A stretch of DNA of 64,000 nucleotides from Marisa cornuarietis. Its lineage: Eukaryota > Mollusca > Gastropoda > Architaenioglossa > Ampullariidae. The notes beneath the pieces were generated by a model. The model saw only the letters and a program-made list of their open reading frames with translations. It made no database searches and was not told the DNA's origin. A program made the translations under genes and the position numbers. Position 1 is the stretch's first letter. Every line of letters begins with the position of its first letter. The DNA lies in contig SMMW01000033.1 of NCBI GenBank assembly GCA_004794655.1, positions 1,491,501 to 1,555,500 on the forward strand, in the 5' to 3' direction. Positions 61,201 to 64,000 of this stretch are shown piece by piece.

Positions 61201-63321
61201 AAAACCAACCAATCAGAAAGCTTGTTTCTATTTTCAGGTCTTCTTCCTGCAGTTTTCAAACCATTTTTAATCTGTTCTGAGCGATTTTTTTGTCTCTAAA
61301 AAAATGAATGACGCATCGAGCTATTGTGCCAAGGATGATTTTGTTGGTGACAACAGCAAAGTGTCTGTTCTGAAAATCGACTCTGGCAATAATTTTTAAG
61401 ATATTTGTGCCAGTTTTTTTGCTGCTAATTGATGGAGATCGGTTTTTCCCAATGTTGTTGATGAAGGCATATAGCCCACATGGATGTGTTGACTTTTTTT
61501 TTAAATAGTGAACTGTACATTTTCTTGGATTATTGCTGTCACCAAAGTGAAAATAGGATATTTTCATTACTTTTATTGCAAAGTTCAAGCTTTCTCCTTT
61601 CCAAAAATGTATAGGTATCTTAGTCTAATGTTTATCTTAGAGCAGGAATAATAAAAACAAACATCACCCATTGTCATCTTCACCATCTTCAATTATAAGC
61701 CATTGTTTTAGTAGGTACTTAATAATAATAATAAATGAAGATTTATGAAGGTACTTATACTTTTATGGTAGTGCAAAGAGGGTTAAACTATCAACTAGTA
61801 GATTAAAAAGACACACTTAATTGTCACTACAAAACTCCTTTACATTTTTTACATCAGAAAGGAAGAAAAAAAATAGCAGTAAATAATCCATACAGACTGG
61901 ATCTACAACTTTTGGTTCCTTCTATTTCTGAAAGTACACCTCACCAAGTCAGCCTTTTTATGAAGGTCTCCATTTCCTCCAGCACATGTCTACTGAGAAA
62001 ATATGGTCGTTCTCCACCAGACAGTCCAAGGGAAAGTGGTGGCATATGTTCCAGAGCATTTCTGTTAGTAATAATGGATCATACTTCAACAAGTGTAGAA
62101 TCAGTCTTCAAACAACCCTCAAACCAGTAACTTTCTAGCAAGGATAAATTCACACCTCATTCTTAATCTGAGTGTTATAAAATGGGATGTTAGTGTTAGT
62201 GTGTGTTTTTGTGTGTGTGAGGGTGTACACACATGAATGAGAGACAGAAACGATACAGAATAAAAACTGTCATTCATAGGCTATCAACCTAATGTGTGTG
62301 GTCCAAGTACAATGACAAATCAGTGGCAGCATCTATTATTTAGCATTCAATAATAACCCAATTTGCACCTGCTTGCCCACCTCATACTAAAGATAGATAA
62401 GGAAATATTTTACAACAAAAACATGCAACATAAATAACTTTTGATGGCTCACAACTTTTTTGTCTGAGCAGATTTCATTTTAAATGTGTACCTTCTTCTG
62501 TGATGTGAGATGGCCTGCAATGCCAGATGCATGTGCATAGAATGAAACGTTCTTACATGATACATGGTGATAATGATACAGCAAACACAGCAAAACCAAG
62601 TTTTTTCTTTCTACTATATTATATCCTGTAACTGCAATTTTTCGCAAATCTCGCAGAAAAGTTTTCTGTTAAACCCAAACTTTCACACCAACCTTGTGTA
62701 TTCAAGTACTGTTGGACAAAGTGCTGGTGAATGTGGCATGGCACTTACAACAGTGGCAGCCAGAACCTGCAGGTACCACTTGGCAGAAGCATCAACAACA
62801 CTTATGCCTGTGTCACGTACCACCTTGTAACCTATTGTCTTGATGCCATGCACACGTGTGTCACAACCATCACTGTGACAGCGCTTGATGTTGATCTGAA
62901 TCACTGAAGGTTAAAAAAATCTTTTTATAAACCATTTTATAATAAAGAGAATTTTTATTTTTTACTCTATTAATTTTGATTCAGTCAACATAAACTACCA
63001 GTTTAGATGCTTTACAGTAAAGCATCTGAATCAGTGAGCAAAAGCTATGTAAAAACAAAATGGAGCAATCAATACTGCACTTAGTATTCATTTGTTGTAT
63101 AATAAAGCTTTCTTAAGTGGCATAAAAGGTGATTTCCCCCCCCCACACTCTAAATGCATAGGTGGGAGTATTTCTGTTTTTAATAGGGTTTGCTCTGTGA
63201 GACCATGAAATCCAACTTGATTTTCTTTCACAACTGATGCAATAGTTTTTCAATTGCAGACAGCTTACCTGGGTAATGAACTTTAACATTCTTCAAGAGG
63301 ACCACATCTCCAGTTACATGA
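4121..63321 (-). CDS. ZZEF1: ZZEF1 orthologue, 60 coding exons, N-terminus beyond the window
   Basis: The exons, in transcript order, are listed block by block in the following entries. Each was placed by an AG acceptor and a GT donor on the minus strand and by unbroken codon phase with its neighbours; summed length is 7,411 nt, about 2,469 residues plus stop. Family membership rests on paired ZZ fingers, an upstream DOC-like segment and two CUB-like modules in the ZZEF1 order. Human ZZEF1 is about 2,960 residues with an EF-hand and DOC domain before the ZZ pair, so roughly the first tenth is missing on the right. Human ZZEF1 is described as a histone H3 tail binder acting with KLF transcription factors; the same nuclear role here is inference. 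No frameshift or in-frame stop was found, so the gene looks functional. Confidence 0.93.
4690..5516 (+). mobile_element. 5'-truncated LINE, 3' end of reverse transcriptase ORF plus (ATT)n tail
   Basis: The plus strand encodes a decayed C-terminal part of a non-LTR retrotransposon ORF2: LSKLYYCKSLVAGCLQYLIH, then KLQKVQNSAAHLIF and HVTPLLRFLH. Further on comes KCAAKQWNSLPHHIRH, and the reading ends with a stop near 5232. A 3' tail with TTATTATTATT ends at about 5516, just before ZZEF1 exon 59. The same family, better preserved, is at 35700-36648. The first part is broken into several frames, so it is an inactive fragment in the final ZZEF1 intron, antisense to the gene. Confidence 0.85.
5530..8523 (-). 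CDS. ZZEF1: ZZEF1 exons 55-59: second CUB-like module and C-terminal helices
   Basis: Exons are 8175..8523, 7554..7747, 6683..6798, 6180..6330 and 5530..5890. Exon 55 encodes a basic helical stretch (ELLKKELQKHGRFASRDYLA, then INMAMAVLYARHVLTGLLAH). The module in exons 56-58 reads ITFDSKCSTAEDSDILQFS, RWSSFQVPG, DTVYFKFIMEGD and WGYKFTVTAG. It repeats the order of the first CUB-like module. Exon 59 is helical (LKAIQLLLRIVATQRD) with a proline-rich loop (SLPPPLDPTPPP). The start of exon 55 at an internal AG (8524-8525) is chosen because it keeps frame with exon 54. Confidence 0.92.
9071..11768 (-). CDS. ZZEF1: ZZEF1 exons 51-54: acidic low-complexity segment and following helices
   Basis: Exons are 11484..11768, 11048..11148, 9478..9519 and 9071..9175. 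Exon 51 begins VLSLMLYSQEEQPPGKKSK, passes through a lysine-rich part, and then has a run of about 45 residues made almost only of Asp, Glu, Ser and Asn (ESDTGEDDEEEDNDDNEEEE and onward) before LFGKLDEKTKRLFE. This is probably disordered. Exon 52 gives helices (VLRVMYEMNEGNLEAVIKAI), which resemble a UBA-type three-helix start but are too divergent to call. Exon 53 is only 42 nt. Exon 54 is Gly/Ser/Lys-rich (KGGGVVSSKSGEK). Confidence 0.87.
12134..12230. repeat. Internal complementary region of DIRS copy B
   Basis: One half is the reverse complement of the low-coordinate terminus (TCATCTGGTAAGTACTC to AAAAAATGGT) and the other half is the reverse complement of the high-coordinate terminus (ATTTCTTCTTCG to GATGACATGAC). 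Such a joined-ends block just inside one terminal repeat is diagnostic of DIRS elements, where it guides the circular intermediate. Confidence 0.8.
12279..12388 (-). pseudogene. 5S rRNA-derived sequence inserted in DIRS copy B
   Basis: Read on the minus strand this is about 110 nt of 5S rRNA: GTCATACCACGTTGAAAAC, then CATCCGATCGCCAAAGTTAA, GCAACTTCGGTCCCGG, AGGTGACTGCCTGG and a final GTAGGC. It lacks about ten bases in the middle (the TTAGTACTTGG part between the A box and the GGGTGAC element) and has several substitutions, so it is a pseudogene. Copies A and C of the same element do not contain it at the matching place, so it was inserted into copy B or its parent. Confidence 0.85.
16253..21729 (-). 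CDS. ZZEF1: ZZEF1 exons 41-50: long helical region after the ZZ fingers
   Basis: Exons are 21505..21729, 21129..21265, 20267..20337, 19337..19418, 18671..18795, 18184..18307, 17840..17893, 17033..17164, 16646..16757 and 16253..16440. The peptide includes HIWLLFTSVCLSLSDIIY, QERIMGLLGAMIPPKDK, SQHLAMGLLGRVLASSDIK, GLEWACSVARLLGTLSKSDA, KPDLKAIYAMFVMAGFPE and SLWMLALVLKALNSWLKSN. Exon 48 is different: VLTVGTLVEYSR through VVIKHFPDKHLSLIVDRRTR looks like a short beta module. No other named domain is claimed. Exons 45 and 46 were joined because only their phases (0 to 2 to 0) connect exon 44 with exon 47. Confidence 0.9.
22134..24017 (-). CDS. ZZEF1: ZZEF1 exons 36-40: tandem ZZ-type zinc fingers
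   Basis: Exons are 23863..24017, 23403..23544, 23000..23054, 22485..22598 and 22134..22177. A charged helix (QKEEELKDYEQCLRWFDEC) precedes the fingers. Finger 1 carries CDGC, RCVQC and LCTTC pairs and ends HSDDHEFIHL. Finger 2 carries CNKC, HCNVC and LCLGC pairs and ends HSAAHSVTEIPL. Both therefore have six cysteines in three CxxC pairs and a histidine pair, so both can bind two zinc ions in the usual cross-brace. In human ZZEF1 this pair reads the histone H3 tail. The ligands are all present here; histone binding is inferred from the family. Confidence 0.97.
24398..35340 (-). CDS. ZZEF1: ZZEF1 exons 29-35: helical region before the ZZ fingers
   Basis: Exons are 35213..35340, 34807..34886, 34275..34406, 27472..27548, 26551..26659, 25868..26116 and 24398..24461. 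The peptide includes PEVDAAVISVFAALVWHTQQ, KAHFLLKFAGLTRVQL, YPSFRLVMEFVQDPAW, RSKFATSLSRVYMFASEF, VLFLQSMLAYQDKFAKHYA and SSYYCLVRRLLEPFQTV. It is hydrophobic and helical, with no recognised named domain. The 6.7 kb intron 27549-34274 is the largest repeat sink in the gene. Phases run 2-1-0-0-2-0-0-1 without gaps, so no exon is missing. Confidence 0.88.
27948..28065. mobile_element. Terminal fragment of the DIRS-like family
   Basis: It begins TACCATTTTTGGTAGTAAAA, passes through ACCAGATGACATGACT and TCACCCTACTAGCTACC, and matches the low-coordinate terminus of copies A and B. No coding part follows directly, so this is a truncated or solo terminus in the 6.7 kb ZZEF1 intron. Confidence 0.7.
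28066..30229. other. Intronic stretch with no assigned feature
   Basis: About 2.2 kb inside ZZEF1 intron 31. A (GT)n microsatellite lies near 28590-28616. The segment around 28850-29300 is somewhat richer in GC and CpG than its surroundings and holds a 65-codon open frame at 29023-29220 with a good start context. I see no recognisable domain, splice structure or repeat family, so I make no gene call. Confidence 0.4.
30230..31700 (-). mobile_element. DIRS-like retrotransposon copy C, truncated
   Basis: The low end carries the family terminal repeat (TTAGATGACATCACTATGTG at about 30282, then CAAATCCAGCTGGCC). A joined-ends internal region lies at 30490-30586, followed inward by the same GGAGGGAGTGG sequence as in copies A and B. 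Minus-strand coding remains include LNLHTWVLSG near 31500, matching LNLHAWVLSG in copy A. The element is broken at about 31700, where a LINE fragment follows. Just before the terminus, 30232-30275 resembles the sequence that normally lies inside the terminal repeat, which suggests a rearranged or tandem junction. Confidence 0.75.
30490..30586. repeat. Internal complementary region of DIRS copy C
   Basis: It has the same joined-termini layout as in copies A and B: TCATGTCATCTGGTAAGTAC, then ACCACCAAAAATGG joined to TTTCTTCTTCC and CCAGATGACATGAC. Confidence 0.8.
31860..32150 (+). mobile_element. LINE reverse transcriptase fragment
   Basis: The plus strand reads TTGLTINIKKTEVMRVNNK, then LQLHGECITETDCFTYLGSI, VTKDVGADEDVRNQINKATH and AFHILRPIWNLR. 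The KTEVM, FTYLGS and ADEDVRNQINKA segments are typical of the part following the catalytic domain in endonuclease-type LINEs of invertebrates. Both ends are truncated. It directly abuts DIRS copy C. It belongs to a different LINE family from the copies at 4690 and 35700. Confidence 0.85.
32274..32366. repeat. Short tandem repeat, unit about 20-22 bp
   Basis: About four to five copies of a unit containing ATTAATCACAAGAAA, some followed by TTTT and some by CTGAAG. Confidence 0.75.
32815..32990 (+). mobile_element. Internal fragment of the DIRS-like family, opposite orientation
   Basis: The plus strand encodes TRQDAVLQWGTASLGDPW and LVLPGPWPS, which match the minus-strand reading of copy B (TRQDAVIQGDTPSLG) and copy A (RRDAVFKGGTPGPG, LVPTGP). 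It is GC-rich against an AT-rich surround and has no terminal repeats of its own. Confidence 0.65.
33688..33896. repeat. Minisatellite, unit about 25 bp
   Basis: About eight imperfect copies of a unit containing GCTTGTTAACTTACCCTTAC, with alternating CACTCT and CCTTT variants that suggest a higher-order period near 50 bp. It lies in the intron between ZZEF1 exons 31 and 32. Confidence 0.85.
35440..35582. mobile_element. Remnant of a DIRS-like terminus
   Basis: It begins with a diverged ACCATTTCTGATGCTAAAAT and ends GTCATCTGGGACAGTATGAAG, so it resembles both outer ends of the family with the interior lost. It is only about 140 bp long and lies immediately 5' of ZZEF1 exon 29 in transcript order. 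Confidence 0.55.
35700..36648 (+). mobile_element. 5'-truncated LINE with open C-terminal ORF and (ATT)n tail
   Basis: An open frame of 216 codons (35727-36377) begins GDSNITFTSSVRNLGFIVTD and includes LSRLDYCNSLLAGCPDYLIQ, RLQRVQNSAARLVLRARKRD, HVTPLLRFLHWLPI and YCAAKQWNSLPFHIRHLP. This is the region after the reverse transcriptase fingers and palm in CR1/jockey-like LINEs. A 3'UTR follows and ends in repeated ATT at about 36635-36647. The catalytic part and endonuclease are missing, so it is a dead 5'-truncated insertion. It lies antisense to ZZEF1. It has the same family signature as 4690-5516 but is much less decayed, so probably younger. Confidence 0.92.
36649..37095. other. Intronic stretch, partly repeat-like, not assigned
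   Basis: It lies between two LINE fragments in ZZEF1 intron 28. It holds a short run of ATG/GAT trinucleotides near 36935-36950 and a GC-richer part (36840-36915), probably from another degraded retroelement. I see no gene. Confidence 0.35.
37096..37500 (-). mobile_element. LINE 3' fragment
   Basis: The minus strand reads LPYQPSRHLCFGSQSRLCL, then ARAFKSAVPKLWNALPSSL and FRKRLKTHVFT followed by a stop. This is the usual end of a non-LTR ORF2 (compare CAAKQWNSLP and LKTHLF in the copy at 35700). The 3' tail points to lower coordinates and ends near a run of CAT repeats at 37099-37110. Confidence 0.75.
38507..42193 (-). CDS. ZZEF1: ZZEF1 exons 23-28: first CUB-like module
   Basis: Exons are 42089..42193, 41644..41711, 41183..41345, 39382..39493, 39120..39256 and 38507..38610. 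The module starts WDVESPHNY and continues LFSCPGATKFIVNFDPRCET, YDYLEFTDSKG, KWPKQVYFSGPHLHFSFRSD and WGYKFKVTAKG. The alternation of FDPRCET, a DYLEF strand, a W-P-V-F segment and a closing WGYKF strand is the CUB-like pattern seen in ZZEF1 and in some large E3 ligases. A serine- and acid-rich stretch (SSSDESEQDV) follows in exon 27. A related second copy lies near the C-terminus at 6180-7747. Confidence 0.92.
40740..40852 (+). mobile_element. LINE-type 3' end with (ATT)n tail
   Basis: The segment TTTGAGCCTGCCTCTGATGG, then AGTGCTATATAAATCC followed by TTATTATTATTA is the 3' terminus of a LINE or of a SINE that borrows its tail. A (GT)n run lies upstream at 40510-40533. The sequence between 39494 and 40740 looks repeat-like in part, but I could not assign it. 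Confidence 0.55.
42382..47539 (-). CDS. ZZEF1: ZZEF1 exons 15-22: helical repeat-like region
   Basis: Exons are 47446..47539, 46778..46883, 46332..46402, 45754..45861, 43820..44038, 43422..43529, 42939..42995 and 42382..42510. The peptide is rich in leucine-containing amphipathic stretches such as NCGLLLMELLYKLVPHLSL, ETAELLFEYLCKVIDD, PSVSLVFQSLCQFFSSVDP and VLILMFLVDKLDSHSCVTLL. This suggests an alpha-solenoid, but no named repeat is claimed. Exon 19 ends with a weak donor (ATG|gttatc); it is chosen because it keeps phase 0 into exon 20. The intron between exons 18 and 19 holds a SINE and an EGF-repeat pseudogene. Confidence 0.88.
44590..44768 (+). mobile_element. tRNA-derived SINE, copy 1
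   Basis: It starts with a tRNA-like head: A box TGGCACAATGGTT at about 44601-44613 and B box GGTTCAGCTCTC at about 44650-44661. A body follows with CTTTCTCTGCATGTGGCATC and ends CGGCTGAGTGTAAAACA. The minus-strand copy at 63455-63632 shares the B box, the CTGCATGTGGCATCTG body and the ending, which shows that this is an interspersed family and not a tRNA gene. Confidence 0.85.
44866..45580 (+). pseudogene. Fragment of a multi-EGF-repeat protein gene (MEGF/SREC-like), broken
   Basis: The plus strand encodes at least four EGF/laminin-type repeats spread over changing frames: YRLSYCNETCSMGSYSVHC, TSSCGNCSG, then after a shift CDPVHGVCSMGCIPGYQLLY, CNEPCKKGSFGVG. Next come SCPKGSTCDASSGDCLGCSA (with a stop following), ETCGNCTENSLCNISTSSC and DKGCAAGYKLP. 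The spacing C-C-CGNC-C-GC-GY-CN-C is that of the large scavenger-receptor-like EGF families expanded in lophotrochozoans. Several frameshifts and stops show it is dead. It lies in the intron between ZZEF1 exons 18 and 19, antisense to the gene. Confidence 0.85.
45585..45660 (+). mobile_element. LINE-type 3' tail next to the EGF pseudogene
   Basis: TTTTAAAGCACCTTTAGCC through GCTCTATTCAAGAGA and TTTATTATTATTG resembles the 3' ends of the LINE families in this window. It touches the end of the EGF-repeat fragment, which raises the possibility that the two moved together. Confidence 0.4.
47587..47613. repeat. (ATA)n microsatellite
   Basis: Nine or so uninterrupted AAT/ATA units. It may be the tail of a minus-strand LINE, since other LINE tails here end in the same trinucleotide. 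Confidence 0.8.
48634..52122 (-). CDS. ZZEF1: ZZEF1 exons 7-14: beta-rich region followed by start of helical region
   Basis: Exons are 52064..52122, 51561..51650, 50338..50400, 49877..49919, 49555..49671, 49325..49420, 49129..49254 and 48634..48800. The peptide passes through GLIFVFNTDQREFQMEEALE, YDKWGDIEYKFSVQV, GKPDNPVAYFTFDDD, VPVSWHPVGQ, YILVKFLEPRQESAQKLGI and VEVKFYGFVKKHVFGE, which I read as a second galactose-binding-like fold by its strand pattern (inference). From exon 12 onward (PDIAYWVLNFLVDLSQDQ) the sequence is helical. The start of exon 11 was set at an internal AG at 49672-49673, because reading further upstream meets an in-frame stop. Confidence 0.88.
51838..51915. repeat. 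C-rich low-complexity stretch with CCCTAAC-like units
   Basis: Plus-strand runs such as ACCCCTAAAACAAACCCTAA and AATCCCATCCCCATCCC stand out from the AT-rich intron. This is an interstitial low-complexity tract, too irregular to be a telomeric array. Confidence 0.5.
52548..52750. repeat. Inverted terminal repeat of DIRS copy A, low-coordinate side
   Basis: It pairs with 58111-58290. The shared part starts at CCAGATGACATGACTATAAG and runs to GTTTTTGCC at 52750. The outermost 25 bases (ACCATTTTTGGTGGTAAAAT onward) have no partner in the other terminus, but they are repeated in the internal complementary region. Confidence 0.9.
52796..52892. repeat. Internal complementary region of DIRS copy A
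   Basis: The first half (GTCATGTCATCTGGTAAGTA to ACCAAAAATGGT) is the reverse complement of the low terminus, and the second half (TTTCTTCTTCGTACTGTACC to ATGACTATAAGGAGA) is the reverse complement of the high terminus. The junction of the two marks the element ends and fixes the boundaries used here. Confidence 0.9.
53091..54225 (-). pseudogene. DIRS tyrosine recombinase, frameshifted
   Basis: Pieces in order on the minus strand: SGEAVARIAAARRPSTIKVY (core-binding start), ADFLFWLFHSLTPITIKGYK, then AFRKGRSRLFLPL-type catalytic start in the form LTSAPFRKGRSRLFL, then TIAAWRKGIIKAAYVA and HTVRAVAANLAFSSNIAL. The HxxR box of tyrosine recombinases is present (HTVR near 53235). The end reads FCRFFIRDL, where DIRS recombinases normally have FYLRD, so the catalytic tyrosine position appears to be phenylalanine. 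The segments lie in different frames, so the protein cannot be made from this copy. Confidence 0.8.
54484..54690 (-). pseudogene. DIRS RNase H domain segment
   Basis: The minus strand encodes SDNSAAVWYLWHQGGRLSPE, LCLLVWRMLWWCLDQGISLR and ARHIPGRLSVIADALSRKGQ. The SDNSAAVWYL start and the HIPG-N/S-VIAD-LSR end are the standard motifs of the RNase H domain in DIRS-type and related retroelements. It begins directly after the foldback at 54698-54798, so the normal connection to the reverse transcriptase is lost. Confidence 0.85.
54698..54798. repeat. Foldback hairpin inside the DIRS reverse transcriptase
   Basis: The two 39-base arms (54698-54736 and 54760-54798) are reverse complements with a single mismatch, around a 23-base spacer. 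Both arms encode the same peptide on opposite strands (AHRYLLFAFEGR). The plus-strand arm continues through the spacer as VYQFVVRP, the normal continuation in intact elements. The segment therefore contains an inverted duplication of reverse transcriptase sequence. Confidence 0.92.
54760..55950 (-). pseudogene. DIRS reverse transcriptase, N-terminal part only
   Basis: The minus strand reads TRRKAWSLQSEIKTLLGKKA, then LDLLWRPSDQ-like pieces in another frame, then FTISIDLKDAYLHVPMHQ (motif A, with its catalytic Asp in IDLKDAY) and AHRYLLFAFEGR near 54765-54860. Motif C (the YxDD box) and the thumb are missing: after FEGR the sequence enters the foldback and resumes in RNase H. Frames change several times upstream. 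Confidence 0.8.
55954..57984 (-). pseudogene. DIRS gag-like and linker region, broken
   Basis: The first minus-strand frame (57984-57730) begins MRGALTACSANRLCDVCCAW, with a short cysteine-rich group, and passes into a basic stretch. The longest later frame (57055-56597) includes WFRPVDVLMRRLAHMHSFLS and MRDMAMLARVIYRATLHASV, helical sequence as expected for a gag-like ORF1. Its position upstream of the reverse transcriptase fits, but no specific domain can be named, and the frames are interrupted. Confidence 0.6.
58111..58290. repeat. Inverted terminal repeat of DIRS copy A, high-coordinate side
   Basis: Reverse complement of the low-coordinate repeat, from GGCAAAAACTGGAGAAGAG to CTCCTTATAGTCATGTCATC and the tip CGAAGAAGA. 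About six mismatches are visible over roughly 160 aligned bases. Confidence 0.9.
58717..62061 (-). CDS. ZZEF1: ZZEF1 exons 3-6: region following the DOC-like domain
   Basis: Exons are 61945..62061, 60622..60725, 59067..59174 and 58717..58802. They encode, in order, segments including NALEHMPPLSLGLSGGERPY, ADGKPMPEGLSLLLSLNLAR, LLQVTLAGCDGGKHDDSS and YITEEGKTKVNMFFKSSEM. The first two look helical and the last two look like beta strands. No named domain is recognised with confidence. Phases run 1, 2, 1, 1, 0, which requires all four exons. Exon 6 is the only exon found that restores frame across the 6.6 kb intron holding the large DIRS-like element. Two other short mobile elements sit in the introns between exons 3 and 5. 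Confidence 0.87.
59686..60359. mobile_element. Non-autonomous element with repeat-built inverted termini
   Basis: About 0.67 kb. The left end (59686-59759) reads AATCCCAGACACTTAATCCC and continues through three more variants of the same CACTTAATCCCC unit to CCTCAAAAATG. The right end (60287-60359) is its reverse complement with few differences. The interior is AT-rich and non-coding. It lies in the intron between ZZEF1 exons 4 and 5. This looks like a foldback or MITE-type DNA element; the superfamily is not recognised. Confidence 0.8.
61082..61786. mobile_element. piggyBac-like MITE flanked by TTAA
   Basis: TTAA at 61082-61085 is followed by CCCTCTTAGTAC. At the other end, GTGCAAAGAGGG precedes TTAA at 61783-61786. 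TTAA target duplication plus inverted termini that start CCC is the piggyBac signature. The 705 bp interior has only short frames on either strand, none with a transposase catalytic core, so it is non-autonomous. It lies between ZZEF1 exons 3 and 4. Confidence 0.75.
62693..63321 (-). CDS. ZZEF1: ZZEF1 exons 1-2 of this window: C-terminal half of DOC/APC10-like domain
   Basis: Exons are 63269..63321 and 62693..62903. The first enters in phase 2 and encodes HVTGDVVLLKNVKVHYP; the second continues VIQINIKRCHSDGCDTRVHG and then IKTIGYKVV. The pattern of a hydrophobic strand (IQINI), then DTRVHGIK and a following glycine matches the end of DOC/APC10 domains, where the usual text is like THIRGIKIYG. 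DOC domains are beta-sandwich substrate-binding modules. The remainder of exon 2 (KWYLQVLAATVVSAM) is probably the first helix after the domain. Any earlier exon lies beyond about 63330. A candidate at the window edge is discussed under rejected items. Confidence 0.9.
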
Positions 63322-63454
63322 CTGCACAACAAAGGCATACAAAGTATATGAGCATCACTCTAAGCAATATCGCAAGTCAATGTAACTATAAAAAAAATCA
63401 ACACCACCACAACAGTATTGTTGTCTACAGCACGCAGGCTCCTCTCCTGATACT

Positions 63455-63632
63455 AGGGGGAGGAGAGGGAAATTGGTGTTTTATGCCGAGCCAGCAACTA
63501 AGGCTATATTACAGCAAGGCAGATGCCACATGCAGAGAAAGAACAGCGTGTCCAAGGCGAGAGCTGAACCCAGGACAGCCAACCTTCACTGTATTGATAA
63601 CAGGGCTAACAGTGGCTCCACCAGACTGCCCT
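63455..63632 (-). mobile_element. tRNA-derived SINE, copy 2
   Basis: On the minus strand it starts GGGCAGTCTGGTGGAGCC, has the B box GGTTCAGCTCTCGCCTTGG, the body TTTCTCTGCATGTGGCATCT and the ending TGGCTCGGCATAAAACACC. It matches the SINE at 44590-44768 over nearly its full length. The A box is more decayed than in copy 1. Confidence 0.85.
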
Positions 63633-64000
63633 TTCTCCTGATAATAAGCCACAACAGTTATTGTTGAAAATGCTGATTTTATGATCAATGGAATTCTCAA
63701 AAACATTAAGATAAAGCAAATAACTAGTTCATTTACTAATGCTCCAAAAGTGATCATTATCAACTATCTTAAGTAACCTAATGACCCAATGAAAAGCATG
63801 CTTTTATTATGACAATTATGCCAGTGAATCTAAAATAGTAGATAATTTTTTTTAATAAATTATCATTCTCCTGAGAAGTAAGTATAAAACCAAAGACTCC
63901 TATGATTGTGTAACGACAGAGAAAAAGGTACACTACCATTTTAGCATTCTTTCAAAGGGATTCATACTCCTGTAATTTGGATGTAATCTGGTGAAGTCAG

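Noticed and set aside
63968..64000. Possible ZZEF1 exon at the window edge (minus strand, ending TTACAGGA before gtatga)
   Set aside because: The most protein-like frame (LTSPDYIQITG) does not have the phase needed by the next exon, and the frame with the right phase meets a TGA. Too little sequence is visible to decide.
1..64000. CRISPR arrays, operons, defence islands or phage-type modules
   Set aside because: The window is intron-containing animal DNA; no regularly spaced repeats with unique spacers and no prokaryote-type gene clusters are present.

Overview
This is a stretch of animal nuclear DNA. It is AT-rich and intron-rich, with GT-AG introns, microsatellites and many interspersed repeats. 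The repeats (DIRS-type elements, LINE 3' ends, a tRNA-derived SINE) and the divergence of the one real gene suggest an invertebrate, probably a lophotrochozoan such as a mollusc. That assignment is inference and cannot be proved from this window.

One host gene fills the window, on the minus strand. I reconstruct 60 consecutive coding exons from 63321 down to a stop codon at 4121-4123. All junctions agree in phase, and together they encode about 2,469 residues with no frameshift. The protein is an orthologue of ZZEF1 (zinc finger ZZ-type and EF-hand domain-containing protein 1). In order it has the C-terminal half of a DOC/APC10-like domain (62693-63321), long helical regions, a CUB-like module (39382-42193), two complete ZZ zinc fingers (22134-23544), an acidic low-complexity segment (11484-11768), a second CUB-like module (6180-7747) and a helical C-terminus. 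The N-terminus, including the expected EF-hand, lies beyond the right edge. The 3'UTR probably runs into 1-4120.

Everything else supported here lies in introns or flank and is mostly mobile DNA. The main invaders belong to one DIRS-like (tyrosine-recombinase) retrotransposon family. There are three large copies (11912-16080, 30230-31700, 52548-58290) and several fragments. The largest copy has inverted terminal repeats, an internal complementary region joining copies of both termini, and recognisable reverse transcriptase, RNase H and recombinase segments, but the reading frames are broken and the reverse transcriptase is interrupted by a foldback. The 11912-16080 copy carries a 5S rRNA-derived insert.

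Other intronic features are several 5'-truncated LINEs, two copies of a tRNA-derived SINE, a 0.7 kb element with repeat-built inverted ends (59686-60359), a TTAA-flanked piggyBac-like short element (61082-61786), a minisatellite, and a broken fragment of a multi-EGF-repeat gene (44866-45580). I see no operon, CRISPR array or defence or metabolic cluster, and nothing that would count as a new multi-gene system. The most unusual items are the 5S insert, the foldback in the DIRS element and the repeat-built inverted termini.
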